Below, in pieces: positions 14,797 through 21,647 of a stretch of DNA of 22,085 nt. The notes beneath the pieces are model-generated. The model was not told the DNA's origin, did not search any database, and saw only the letters and a program-made list of their open reading frames with translations. Numbering within the stretch: the stretch's first letter is position 1; each line of letters opens with the position of its first letter. The position numbers were made by a program, and so were the translations under genes. This DNA comes from UBA927 sp964361785 (GTDB taxonomy: Bacteria; Patescibacteriota; Microgenomatia; UBA10105; UBA927), in NCBI GenBank assembly GCA_964361785.1, contig CAYIBX010000019.1, positions 1 through 22,085 on the forward strand, given 5' to 3'.

Positions 14797-15347
14797 GCAC
14801 TCCGTTTCATCTTATCGGCCTTGTTGGTATGCCAGGAGCTGGCAAAAGCGTTGCTGCAGATTTTTTTAAACAACGAAACATTCCAGTGTTACGCTTCGGT
14901 GATCAGACGGATATTGGACTCAAAGAGCATAACCTTTCCCGTAATGAAAAAAATGAGCGTTGGTATCGAGAGAAGCTTCGCGCCGATCTTGGTATGGCCG
15001 CAATGGCAATAAAGATTGAGCCACGTATTATTGAGGAAAGCAGGAAAGGAAACCGAATAGTGCTTGACGGATTATATTCATGGGAAGAGTATGTGTATTT
15101 GAAACGTCGATTTCCACAATTAATTCTTTTGTGTGTGTACGCCTCTCCAGATGTCCGGTACAAACGACTTATGATACGAAAAGTGAGACCTCTGACTATA
15201 GAGGAAGCGCGAACCAGAGACAGAGCAGAGATAGAAAATTTACACAAAGGTGGTCCGATTGCTATAGCTGATTATCTTGTGATGAATAATAAAACGAAGA
15301 AAGAATTCATCGCACAATTGGTTTTGGTGTCAAAGAACATAGTATGA
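14793..15347 (+). CDS. P-loop nucleotide kinase-like protein, UPF0200-like
   Basis: A 184-aa P-loop NTPase with Walker A GMPGAGKS (residues 12-19). Later motifs are VLDGLYSWEEY (90-100), ASPDVRYKRL (117-126), then RDRAEIENLHKGGPIAIADYLVMNN (142-166). This order, namely GMPGAGKS, (V)xDG(I/L)xSxEE, ASPxxRxxRL, RDxxE, and AxADYxxxN, matches my recollection of the archaeal UPF0200 (dephospho-CoA-kinase or NMP-kinase-like) family better than adenylate or cytidylate kinase. The substrate is unknown. It is not a usual member of the secY-adk-map-infA segment, yet it overlaps both adk and map by 4 bases, so it is clearly part of the operon. The alternative is a divergent CoaE; the family call is by motif memory only. 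Confidence 0.8.
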   Translation: MSTPFHLIGLVGMPGAGKSVAADFFKQRNIPVLRFGDQTDIGLKEHNLSRNEKNERWYREKLRADLGMAAMAIKIEPRIIEESRKGNRIVLDGLYSWEEYVYLKRRFPQLILLCVYASPDVRYKRLMIRKVRPLTIEEARTRDRAEIENLHKGGPIAIADYLVMNNKTKKEFIAQLVLVSKNIV

Positions 15348-16102
15348 AACAGATCAATCAACATAAAATTATCGCCATGCAGTCTGCTGGTCAGGCGCTC
15401 GGTGGGATATTAGGAGAACTTTTAGATATGGCAAAAGCAGGTGTATCCTTACAAGAGATTGAATCACAAGCGATGGCAAAAATAAAAAAAGAGGGTGGCA
15501 GCGCGTCCTTTACCACAGTTGCTGATTATAAATGGGCGACCTGTCTTTGCATCAATGATGTGATTGTTCATGGTATCCCCACAGAGTATGTGCTCAAACA
15601 AAAAGATGTATTAACGATCGACATAGGTATGCTTCGTGATGGATTTCATACAGATACTGCATGGAGCAAAGTTATCGGGGTTTCGACCAAAGAGGTGCAA
15701 CAATTTTTGTCTGCAGGAGAAAAGGCGCTTTGGGCAGGAATTGCTATGGCCAGAGCTGGAAATAGGGTGGGACATATTTCAAAAGCTATTCAAGACGTTG
15801 TGTTACCCGAAGGGTATGGTATTGTGCGATCGCTTGTAGGGCATGGCGTAGGAAAGACTTTGCATGAAGCCCCGCAGATACCTGGTATGTTAAAAGGAAA
15901 GATTGAACACACGCCTGTATTAACTGCTGGTATGACGATTGCTATTGAAGTAATCTATACGATGGGTAGCCCTGATGTGGCGTATGTCAATGATGATGGG
16001 TGGTCTATAGGAACAAAAGACGGATCACTTACCGCAGTATTTGAGCATTCGATTGTAATTACAGATGGAGAGCCCTTCGTGTTGACCAAAGCCATCGTAT
16101 AG
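15344..16102 (+). CDS. map: Type I methionine aminopeptidase
   Basis: Removes the initiator Met from nascent proteins; a di-metal cytoplasmic enzyme. The 252-aa length fits bacterial type Ia, without an N-terminal zinc-finger extension. The metal ligands are all present: Asp93 and Asp104 (TIDIGMLRDGFHTDTAW), His167 (GHGVGKTLHEAPQIP), Glu202 (AIEVIYTMG) and Glu234 (AVFEHSIVIT). The substrate-binding His is His76 (VIVHGIP). It overlaps the upstream kinase-like gene by ATGA. Its last codons carry the promoter for infA. Confidence 0.97.
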   Translation: MKQINQHKIIAMQSAGQALGGILGELLDMAKAGVSLQEIESQAMAKIKKEGGSASFTTVADYKWATCLCINDVIVHGIPTEYVLKQKDVLTIDIGMLRDGFHTDTAWSKVIGVSTKEVQQFLSAGEKALWAGIAMARAGNRVGHISKAIQDVVLPEGYGIVRSLVGHGVGKTLHEAPQIPGMLKGKIEHTPVLTAGMTIAIEVIYTMGSPDVAYVNDDGWSIGTKDGSLTAVFEHSIVITDGEPFVLTKAIV

Positions 16103-16110
16103 GGTACAAT
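16082..16110 (+). promoter_or_regulatory. Sigma70-type promoter for infA-rpmJ-alpha block
   Basis: TTGACC (16082-16087, 5 of 6), a 17-base spacer, then TACAAT (16105-16110, 5 of 6). It lies across the end of map. The predicted start of transcription is near 16117, about ten bases before the hairpin at 16127-16148. It repeats the promoter-then-hairpin layout seen before fusA. A TTTAAT at 16170-16175, 7 bases before the infA ATG, could serve as a second, leaderless-type -10. Confidence 0.7.
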
Positions 16111-16126
16111 AAGCAGTAATCGCAAT

Positions 16127-16165
16127 TCCCGCTAAGATTTAAGCGGGATATTCGTTTGTTTTTTT
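16127..16165 (+). terminator. Terminator-like hairpin in infA leader
   Basis: Perfect 7-bp stem TCCCGCT (16127-16133) / AGCGGGA (16142-16148) with an 8-base loop. It is followed by TATTCGTTTG and then seven T (16159-16165). The T run is not directly adjacent to the stem, so termination may be weak. The arms are the same 7-mers as in fusA leader hairpin B (469-475 / 477-483), and GGGATATTC follows in both leaders. It could end the map transcript or attenuate infA. Confidence 0.5.
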
Positions 16166-16182
16166 CGGGTTTAATGTAAACT

Positions 16183-16401
16183 ATGGTGCATCAAGGAAAT
16201 ATTGAAATAGATGGAGAAGTATCTGAATGTTTGCCAAATACGTTGTTTCGAGTAATATTAGCAAATGGTCACATGGTCTTATGCCATCTTTCAGGGAAGA
16301 TGCGATTAAATTTTATTCGCATTATGCCGGGAGACAAAGTCAAACTTGAAATGTCGCCACAAGATCCTGCAAAGGGCAGAATAATATATAGATCAAAGTA
16401 A
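16183..16401 (+). CDS. infA: Translation initiation factor IF-1
   Basis: OB-fold protein that binds the 30S A site during initiation. The 72-aa length is exactly typical. The sequence IEIDGEVSECLPNTLFRVILANGHMVLCHLSGKMRLNFIRIMPGDKVKLEMSPQDPAKGRIIYR is diagnostic. The ATG at 16183 has no Shine-Dalgarno; translation may depend on the leader hairpin upstream or on a leaderless start from the TTTAAT at 16170. It is followed by rpmJ after 4 bases. Confidence 0.97.
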   Translation: MVHQGNIEIDGEVSECLPNTLFRVILANGHMVLCHLSGKMRLNFIRIMPGDKVKLEMSPQDPAKGRIIYRSK

Positions 16402-16405
16402 ACGT

Positions 16406-16519
16406 ATGAAAGTTCGAGCAAGTGTCAAACCAATGTGTCGTAAATGCAAAGTCGTACGACGCAGGGGGCGCGTATTTGTTATTTGCGTCACGCCAAAACA
16501 TAAACAGAGACAAGGATAA
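16406..16519 (+). CDS. rpmJ: Ribosomal protein L36
   Basis: Smallest 50S protein, organising rRNA near the GTPase centre. It is 37 aa, beginning MKVRASVKPMCRKCKVVRRRGRVFVIC. Zinc ligands Cys11, Cys14, Cys27 and His32 are all present, so it is the zinc-binding (C+) form. Its infA-rpmJ-rpsM position is canonical. The gene is 4 bases from each neighbour. Confidence 0.97.
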   Translation: MKVRASVKPMCRKCKVVRRRGRVFVICVTPKHKQRQG

Positions 16520-16522
16520 AGT

Positions 16523-16942
16523 ATGGTGCGTATCTCAGGCATTGATTTACCAAGTGAAAAAAGACTCGATATATCATTAACGTACTTGTATGGTATCGGT
16601 CGATCAAACGTAATTGGTATATTAGAAAAAGCAAAGCTTGATCCTACAAGACGCATGAAAACGTTAACGGATGATGAAGTAAGTAAGTTGACAAAGCTTA
16701 TAGAAAAAGAAGCAGTTGTTGAAGGAGATCTCAGGCGCACAATTGGAGAATCTATAAAGCGGCTTATCGAAATAAAATCTTATCGAGGATTGAGGCATAG
16801 TAAACGATTGCCGCTTAGAGGTCAGAGAACCAGAACAAACGCTCGTACGAGGCGCGGCAAACGCATGACTGTTGGAGCATTGAAAAAAGAAGATCGAGCA
16901 AAGCTAGATACACCTACTAAGCCAACAGAAGGAAAAGCATAA
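16523..16942 (+). CDS. rpsM: Ribosomal protein S13
   Basis: Small-subunit head protein that forms bridges to L5 and contacts P-site tRNA. At 139 aa it is about 15-20 residues longer than most. The extra part is a C-terminal tail (about residues 115-139, MTVGALKKEDRAKLDTPTKPTEGKA) after the normal RGLRHSKRLPLRGQRTRTNARTRRGK. The N-terminal part MVRISGIDLPSEKRLDISLTYLYGIG is standard. It starts 3 bases after rpmJ. Confidence 0.97.
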   Translation: MVRISGIDLPSEKRLDISLTYLYGIGRSNVIGILEKAKLDPTRRMKTLTDDEVSKLTKLIEKEAVVEGDLRRTIGESIKRLIEIKSYRGLRHSKRLPLRGQRTRTNARTRRGKRMTVGALKKEDRAKLDTPTKPTEGKA

Positions 16943-16943
16943 T

Positions 16944-17315
16944 ATGGCAACAAAATCTACGAAAGTAATTCCTGTGAAAGGAAAAATATATATTACCGCA
17001 ACATTTAATAATACGCTGGTAACGCTTACTGATGAGCAGGGAAATACGCTTTTTTGGGGATCATCTGGACTCGTTGGGTTTAAAGGGGCACGTAGGGCCA
17101 CGCCATATGCAGCGACGACTGCTGTAGAGACGGTGGCTAGAAAAGCGCTAGATGGAGGCATGCGAGAAGTAGCCGTGTATATAAAAGGACCGGGTGCTGG
17201 TCGAGACGCGTCACTTCGGGCATTAAAATCCGTAGGTTTAGGCATAAGTCTTATAGCAGATGTGACACCGATTCCGCACAACGGTGTGAGACCTAAAAAG
17301 AAAAGAAGGGTATAA
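16944..17315 (+). CDS. rpsK: Ribosomal protein S11
   Basis: Platform protein of the 30S subunit, near the mRNA exit. The 123-aa length is normal. Diagnostic stretches are KIYITATFNNTLVTLTDEQGN, then GFKGARRATPYAA, VYIKGPGAGRDASLRALKSVGLGISLIADVTPIPHNGVRPKKKRRV at the C-terminus. It follows rpsM by one base and precedes rpsD by 3. Confidence 0.98.
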   Translation: MATKSTKVIPVKGKIYITATFNNTLVTLTDEQGNTLFWGSSGLVGFKGARRATPYAATTAVETVARKALDGGMREVAVYIKGPGAGRDASLRALKSVGLGISLIADVTPIPHNGVRPKKKRRV

Positions 17316-17318
17316 ATT

Positions 17319-17939
17319 ATGGGACGATATACAGGACCAAAAAATAGAATAGCACGTCGAGAAGGTATGGATTTAGGATATAAGACTGTTGGATCCAAAT
17401 CACATGCTTCACTTTTGCGCCGATTAAATATAGGACCAGGACAACATGGTGCTAAAGGTAAACGAAAGCAATCAGCGTTTGGCGTACAGCTTCGCGAGAA
17501 ACAAAAGATGAAACGTATGTATGGTCTATTAGAAAGGCAGTTTCGCAAAAATTTTCAGTTGGCGAGAAAATTTCGAGGGAATACAGGAGACATGTTGGTG
17601 CAGTTTCTTGAGTTACGTCTCGATAATGTGTTGTATCGATTAGGGTTGTCTCCTACAAGATCGTTAGCTCGGCAACTTGTTTCTCATGGACATACAGTAG
17701 TCAGTGGCAACCGCGTGAATATTCCATCCTACATGGTAAAAGTGGGAGACGTTATCACGTTAAAGCCAAAAGGATTAGAAATTCCAGCAGTCAAAAAACA
17801 ATTAGAAGATAAAACATACGTACCAGCAGAATGGCTCGCTCGCAAAGGTCCAGTGGGAAACATTGTTCGGTTGCCAGAGCGCACCGATGTAAAAGAAGAC
17901 TTAAATACACAATTAATAGTCGAATATTATTCACGTTAG
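17319..17939 (+). CDS. rpsD: Ribosomal protein S4
   Basis: Primary 16S rRNA-binding protein that nucleates 30S assembly; in E. coli it also represses the alpha operon. The 206-aa length is normal. It has MGRYTGPKNRIARREGMDLG, then REKQKMKRMYGLLERQFRKNFQLA, and the S4 RNA-binding domain LELRLDNVLYRLGLSPTRSLARQLVSHGHTVVSGNRVNIPSYMVK (about residues 91-136). No Cys cluster is seen in the N-terminus, so it is the zinc-free form. It is followed by the strong rpoA ribosome-binding site. Confidence 0.98.
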   Translation: MGRYTGPKNRIARREGMDLGYKTVGSKSHASLLRRLNIGPGQHGAKGKRKQSAFGVQLREKQKMKRMYGLLERQFRKNFQLARKFRGNTGDMLVQFLELRLDNVLYRLGLSPTRSLARQLVSHGHTVVSGNRVNIPSYMVKVGDVITLKPKGLEIPAVKKQLEDKTYVPAEWLARKGPVGNIVRLPERTDVKEDLNTQLIVEYYSR

Positions 17940-17954
17940 AAGGAGGATGTTAGT

Positions 17955-18875
17955 ATGATAGAACCAAATTTTGTAGTGAAAGTAGAGGTAGAAAAACCAG
18001 GATACGGAATGTTCGTTATAGAGCCACTTGTTTCGGGATACGGGCACACGTTAGGCAATAGTCTTCGACGTGTTCTTTTATCTTCCCTTCAAGGGACAGC
18101 GCTTATCAGTGTAAAGATTGATGGAGTGAGTCACCAATTTTCTGCATTATCAGGACTTAAAGAGGATATTGTTGAACTTATTATGCATTTAAAGAAAGTT
18201 CGTTTGACTTTGGAGGGCGCTGATACAGCAACAGTTAAATTATCCAAAAAAGGTCCGTGTGTCATAACTGCCGCAGATTTTGATGTATCCGCCGGAGTTA
18301 CCATTGTTAATCCAGAGTTGGTGATCGCAACGTTATCAGATAAGAAGGCTGAATTAAATCTTGAAGCAACGGTAAGCAAAGGATATGGCTATGTACACGC
18401 CAATGAAATGGAAGTTGGGGAACTTGGAAAAATTCCTATGGATGCATTGTTTAGCCCAGTTTTTCGTGTGAATTATCGTGTAGACGCCACTCGCGTCGGA
18501 CGCATGACAAATTTAGACAAGCTTGTTATGGAGATCTGGACAGATGAGACATTGTCTCCACAAGACGCGCTCAAAGAAGCTTCAAAGGGCCTTGTTTCTT
18601 TCTTTTTGCAAGTGTATGAGCCAAAAGCCAAAGGACCAGAAGATAGTGTCGCCGTTACACCGTCAGTGTCTGATGAAGTGTTGAAAATGCGTATAGAGGA
18701 ACTCGATATTCCTACCCGTATCGTCAATGCACTTTCACGAGGCAGTATCGAGACAATCGGTCAACTGTTGGGGACGCCAAAACCTGAGCTTATGAAGATA
18801 AAAAATTTAGGCGGAAAATCATTAACGATTGTGGAAGAAAAGCTTCGAGAAAAAGGCGTAGCGTTAAATGTGTAA
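17955..18875 (+). CDS. rpoA: RNA polymerase alpha subunit
   Basis: Scaffold for RNA polymerase assembly and target of activators. At 306 aa it is slightly shorter than the usual 310-330. The N-terminal domain has the dimer and beta-binding segment SGYGHTLGNSLRRVLLSS (residues 27-44). The C-terminal DNA-binding domain is complete (about 245-306) with Arg255 in the place of E. coli Arg265 and NLGGKSL at 284-290. UP elements and activator contacts are therefore possible. A near-ideal AGGAGG (17941-17946) lies 8 bases before the ATG. Confidence 0.97.
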   Translation: MIEPNFVVKVEVEKPGYGMFVIEPLVSGYGHTLGNSLRRVLLSSLQGTALISVKIDGVSHQFSALSGLKEDIVELIMHLKKVRLTLEGADTATVKLSKKGPCVITAADFDVSAGVTIVNPELVIATLSDKKAELNLEATVSKGYGYVHANEMEVGELGKIPMDALFSPVFRVNYRVDATRVGRMTNLDKLVMEIWTDETLSPQDALKEASKGLVSFFLQVYEPKAKGPEDSVAVTPSVSDEVLKMRIEELDIPTRIVNALSRGSIETIGQLLGTPKPELMKIKNLGGKSLTIVEEKLREKGVALNV

Positions 18876-18889
18876 CGAAGTAACCATTT

Positions 18890-19297
18890 ATGAGACATGC
18901 AATATTTGGAAGAAAATTACATAGAACAATAGATGAACGGAGACGTTTATTTATGATCCTTTTGCGTTCGCTTTTCGGTGTGGGAAAAATTGTGACGACT
19001 GTGGCAAAGGCCAAAGCAGTGCGTCCGATGGTAGAAAAGCTTATTACAAAAGCCAAACATGGGAAAAGTGCTGATATGCGTCAAATTCGCAAAGCGTTAG
19101 CAGATCGTGTGACCGTCGGGATCCTTATGGATTGGGCCAAAACAAGGTTTTCCAAAAGAACCAGCGGGTTTACGAGACTCGTTCGGGTAGGACGTCGATT
19201 GGGAGACGCAAGCGAAACAGTTGAGTTATCATTTGTTGATGCATTGCCAGAAATAAAAAAAATAGTAAAAACAAAAGTTGTGAAACAAATCAAATAG
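18890..19297 (+). CDS. rplQ: Ribosomal protein L17
   Basis: Large-subunit protein near the tunnel exit. The product is 135 aa, a little longer than the bacterial minimum of about 115-127. It begins MRHAIFGRKLHRTIDERRRLFMILLRSL, a clear L17 start (RHxxxGRKLxRxxxxRxAL). The middle PMVEKLITKAK and the C-terminal half GFTRLVRVGRRLGDASETVELSFVDA are typical. A Lys/Val-rich tail (KKIVKTKVVKQIK) ends the protein. It is one base before rplM. Confidence 0.96.
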   Translation: MRHAIFGRKLHRTIDERRRLFMILLRSLFGVGKIVTTVAKAKAVRPMVEKLITKAKHGKSADMRQIRKALADRVTVGILMDWAKTRFSKRTSGFTRLVRVGRRLGDASETVELSFVDALPEIKKIVKTKVVKQIK

Positions 19298-19298
19298 T

Positions 19299-19721
19299 AT
19301 GAAAGTTTCGACAGGATCTACAAAAGTTAAACAAATCAAAAGAACGTGGCATCTTATCGATGTCAAAAGTGCAGTGCTTGGTCGTGTGGCTGTAGAGATC
19401 GCATCAAAATTGATGGGTAAGACCAAGCCGTATTTTGTGCGATCTTTAGACTGTGGCGATTTCGTTGTCGTCATAAATGCAAAAAAAGTTGCCGTCACAG
19501 GACATAAAGAAAAAGAAAAATTGTATACGAAGTATTCAGGATATCCAGGAGGATTAAAGACCAAATTTTTATGGCAGGTGCGCTCAGAAAGGCCTACTAC
19601 GATTATAAGACGAGCAGTTATGGGTATGTTGCCCAAAAATAAATTACGCAATAGAATGATTACTCGGCTCTATATATACGCCGATGACAAACATCCATAC
19701 AACGATAAATTTATCAAATAA
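19299..19721 (+). CDS. rplM: Ribosomal protein L13
   Basis: Early-assembling 50S protein. The 140-aa length is normal. Family motifs are RTWHLIDVKSAVLGRVAVEIASKLMGKTKPYF, then DCGDFVVVINAKKVAVTGHKEKEKLYTKYSGYPGGLK, RAVMGMLPKNKLRNRMITRLYIYADDKHPY at the C-terminus. rpsI follows after 4 bases, the usual rplM-rpsI pair, here joined to the alpha block. Confidence 0.98.
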   Translation: MKVSTGSTKVKQIKRTWHLIDVKSAVLGRVAVEIASKLMGKTKPYFVRSLDCGDFVVVINAKKVAVTGHKEKEKLYTKYSGYPGGLKTKFLWQVRSERPTTIIRRAVMGMLPKNKLRNRMITRLYIYADDKHPYNDKFIK

Positions 19722-19725
19722 TACT

Positions 19726-20214
19726 ATGACAGACAAAAAGGAAAAGATAGTTGTAGAAGAAAAAGTACTTGAAAAAAAAGGCATTTCGTATTATGAAGCT
19801 GTGGGAAGACGCAAAAATGCTACTGCACGTGTGCGACTCTATGTGGTTAAAGACGCATCAATTGTGATCAATGGGGTTACAGTGACAAAGGGCGATATGA
19901 TAGTAAATGGCCGAACGTCTGAAAGTTATTTTCAAGGCGAAGTGTTTAAAAAGATGTATCAGGAAGCATTCAGAACCACGAATACATTAGGTCGATTTGC
20001 GGTAAGCGTCACGACTACCGGCGGAGGCACCACTGGCCAACTAGGAGCCGTGATTCACGGCATATCACGCGCACTGATAAAGGTAGATCTTGAGAAGTTT
20101 AGACCAATACTTAAGAAACGTGGATTCCTTACTCGTGATCCTCGAGCCAAGGAACGCCGCAAGGCAGGTTTTGCACACGCCGCCCGCGCCAAAAAACAGT
20201 CACCGAAACGATAG
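19726..20214 (+). CDS. rpsI: Ribosomal protein S9
   Basis: Small-subunit head protein whose C-terminal Lys-Arg reaches the P-site tRNA. The product is 162 aa. ATG 19726 is chosen, 4 bases after the rplM stop; an in-frame start at 19684 would overlap rplM. An acidic/basic N-terminal extension (MTDKKEKIVVEEKVLEKKG, about 19 residues) precedes the normal YYEAVGRRKNATARVRLY. Then come GGGTTGQLGAVIHGISRALIK, GFLTRDPRAKERRKAGFAHAARAKKQSPKR. The ending SPKR keeps the family's terminal KR. This is the last gene of the long operon and converges on trmH. Confidence 0.98.
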   Translation: MTDKKEKIVVEEKVLEKKGISYYEAVGRRKNATARVRLYVVKDASIVINGVTVTKGDMIVNGRTSESYFQGEVFKKMYQEAFRTTNTLGRFAVSVTTTGGGTTGQLGAVIHGISRALIKVDLEKFRPILKKRGFLTRDPRAKERRKAGFAHAARAKKQSPKR

Positions 20215-20235
20215 GCCTTATGAAATTTATCGTTT
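20206..20235. terminator. Inverted repeat at rpsI/trmH convergence
   Basis: AAACGATA (20206-20213) and TATCGTTT (20228-20235) form a perfect 8-bp inverted repeat with a 14-base loop, covering the last codons of both convergent genes. There is no T run directly after it on either strand; an eight-T run on the + strand begins at 20254. It may work as a weak bidirectional terminator. Each arm encodes the end of a gene, so the repeat may partly be chance. Confidence 0.35.
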
Positions 20236-20799
20236 AGAGAATTCTTCGATAAGTTTTTTTTGTTCAGTCTTTCCAAGCGGTGACATTTTTCGTTTTGAGA
20301 AAATATCCCATAATACAAGTGCTGTTGATACGGATACATTGAAGCTTTGCACAAATCCTTTCATTGGTATCATGATAATTCGATCTGATAGTTTTATCGC
20401 AGTTTGAGATAATCCACTATGTTCGTTTCCCACAAGCAACGCAATTTTTTCTTCATTAAATAGTGCCTGATTGAGATTTTCTGCTTGTGGCGTAAGTGCT
20501 GTCGCGATTATCGTATACCCTTCGCGTTTTAATGTTTTAAAACACGATAACACGGAATGAAATATCGTAAAGTCGAGCCATTTGTTGGCCGACGAACTGG
20601 AAGCTTTGCCGATACGTTTGGGATTAAATTGCTTCTCTTTTTCAAAAATAAAATGGACGTTTTGAATCCCCATCGCGTCACATGTGCGTAGTATCGCCGC
20701 CGAATTATGCGGGTCATGGATGTCTTCAAGTACTACAACGACGTCGTTTCGACGTTGTTGTACGACAGTAGCAATACGGTCTAATCGTTTCTGTTGCAT
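20227..20799 (-). CDS. trmH: TrmH-like tRNA 2'-O-methyltransferase (SPOUT)
   Basis: SPOUT-class RNA methyltransferase, most like TrmH, which makes Gm18 in the D-loop of tRNA with S-adenosylmethionine. The product is 190 aa. Motif 1 is HDPHNSAAILRTCDAMG (residues 28-44), with Asn32 and the likely catalytic Arg38. Motif 2 is LLVGNEHSGLS (121-131). Motif 3 is IPMKGFVQSFNVSVSTALVLWD (144-165), whose VQS(L/F)NVS pattern is typical of TrmH. The ATG at 20799 is preferred over GTG 20805 because a -10-like TATACT ends just before the GTG. It is convergent with rpsI. An rRNA-directed SpoU-family target cannot be excluded. Confidence 0.9.
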   Translation of the reverse strand: MQQKRLDRIATVVQQRRNDVVVVLEDIHDPHNSAAILRTCDAMGIQNVHFIFEKEKQFNPKRIGKASSSSANKWLDFTIFHSVLSCFKTLKREGYTIIATALTPQAENLNQALFNEEKIALLVGNEHSGLSQTAIKLSDRIIMIPMKGFVQSFNVSVSTALVLWDIFSKRKMSPLGKTEQKKLIEEFSKR

Positions 20800-20819
20800 G
20801 AACACAGTATATAGTGTTC
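20800..20819 (-). promoter_or_regulatory. Leaderless-type promoter and dyad for trmH
   Basis: On the minus strand TATACT (20806-20811) lies exactly 6 bases before the ATG, so transcription should start at or next to the start codon. The same bases lie in a dyad, GAACAC (20800-20805) / GTGTTC (20814-20819), with 8 of 10 positions symmetric. It might be an operator. No good -35 is seen 16-18 bases upstream. A second small inverted repeat, CAGAT/ATCTG with a 3-base loop, follows at 20819-20831. Confidence 0.5.
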
Positions 20820-20859
20820 AGATTTTATCTGAAAGCCATCTAGTGATCATCTGTTGTGA

Positions 20860-20901
20860 TGAAGTAGTCAATAAATATGCTATAGCATATTTATTGACTA
20901 C
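20860..20901. repeat. Palindromic repeat, copy 1 (left of nuclease gene)
   Basis: A perfect 38-bp palindrome runs from 20864 to 20901 (19 + 19, centre TATA at 20881-20884). Arms read GTAGTCAATAAATATGCTA and its complement. Copy 2 (21648-21688, in inverse orientation) shares everything but one compensated pair, and also the outer TGAA (20860-20863 here). The right arm ends in TTGACT (20894-20899), which could act as a -35 with TATTTT (20917-20922) 17 bases on, pointing at the nuclease gene. No T run follows, so it is not a standard terminator. Confidence 0.9.
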
Positions 20902-20965
20902 GATAAATTGGATACATATTTTTTTAAATATTAAATTCCTCTAGTTTCCTTTAAAATCCTTTAGG

Positions 20966-20975
20966 GGTGTATAGT
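20966..20975 (+). promoter_or_regulatory. Leaderless-type -10 for nuclease gene
   Basis: GGTGTATAGT ends exactly 6 bases before the ATG at 20982. TATAGT is a 5-of-6 match to the -10 consensus, and the same GGTGTATA precedes the small gene at 21883. Transcription would start at or next to the start codon. This also argues against using the in-frame GTG at 20967 as the start. Confidence 0.55.
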
Positions 20976-20981
20976 AAAAGT

Positions 20982-21632
20982 ATGGTAAAAAAGTCATTGA
21001 GTTCATGGTGGATACCGGTGTGTATTGCATCTCTCGTGCTTAATATTTTTTTCCTTGTAAACAGTAATCTTTTGGCCTCCTCTGGTATTCCTGTTATCGG
21101 CGTTATCGATGGTGACACTGTCGTTTTAGAGGGGAAGTCTCGAGTAAGATTGCGTTTCATTGACGCACCAGAGAAAGGACTATGCGGATATGAAGAAGCC
21201 ACAAAGTTGCTTGAAAAATTGGTAATTGGAAAGTCTGTACGTATAGAAGAAACTATCCCAGATCAATATGGTCGCGGCATGGCACTGGTGTATGTAGGAA
21301 ATTCTCTCATAAACAAAGAAATGCTCTCAAGCGGCTGGGTGCGGTATCATCATGATGTAAGTTCTAAAACAGATGAGATTAAAGCTGCAGCTGATACGGC
21401 AAAAACAAATACGCTCGGCGTGTATGGTATATGCCAACCAAATGCTCCAGAAAATCCCACGTGTATCATCAAGGGGAATATCGACGACAACTCAACAAGG
21501 CGCAATTATTATCTTCCAGATTGTGCTCAATACAAATTTACCATTGTCGAAAAAGACATGGGAGAGAATTGGTTTTGTACTGAGAAAGAAGCGCAAAATG
21601 CCGGCTTCACCAAAGCCAAAACCTGTAAATAA
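20982..21632 (+). CDS. Membrane-anchored or secreted SNase-like nuclease
   Basis: Staphylococcal-nuclease (thermonuclease) family, expected to cut DNA and RNA outside the cytoplasm with Ca2+. The product is 216 aa. Residues 11-33 are a hydrophobic signal or anchor (IPVCIASLVLNIFFLVNSNLL). In the SNase domain the known catalytic residues have counterparts: Asp45 (VIDGDTV), Arg56 and Asp61 and Glu64 (RLRFIDAPE), Arg98 (YGRGMALVYV). After the SNase core, a separate Cys-containing module (about 162-216: CIIKGNI, YYLPDC, WFCTEKEAQNAGF) resembles the small tail often attached to such nucleases. It lies between two inverted palindromic repeats. Nutrient nucleotide scavenging is a plausible role, by inference only. 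Confidence 0.88.
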   Translation: MVKKSLSSWWIPVCIASLVLNIFFLVNSNLLASSGIPVIGVIDGDTVVLEGKSRVRLRFIDAPEKGLCGYEEATKLLEKLVIGKSVRIEETIPDQYGRGMALVYVGNSLINKEMLSSGWVRYHHDVSSKTDEIKAAADTAKTNTLGVYGICQPNAPENPTCIIKGNIDDNSTRRNYYLPDCAQYKFTIVEKDMGENWFCTEKEAQNAGFTKAKTCK

Positions 21633-21647
21633 TTATAGTATCTATAA

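Noticed and set aside
16904..17548. 214-codon minus-strand open frame over rpsK and rpsD
   Set aside because: Opposite strand of two conserved r-protein genes; Pro/Arg/Ser-rich translation with no family signature.
20244..20261. CTT/AAG mini-hairpin followed by eight T as the superoperon terminator
   Set aside because: The stem is only 3 bp and the T run is part of the trmH coding sequence (Lys codons), so it is weak evidence.
20864..20901. Palindrome copy 1 as a Rho-independent terminator
   Set aside because: The arms are AT-rich and no T run follows on either strand, unlike the true terminators at 381-406 and 4582-4607.
20684..20944. 86-codon + strand frame reading through palindrome copy 1
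   Set aside because: Overlaps trmH in antisense and then the non-coding palindrome; composition is not protein-like.
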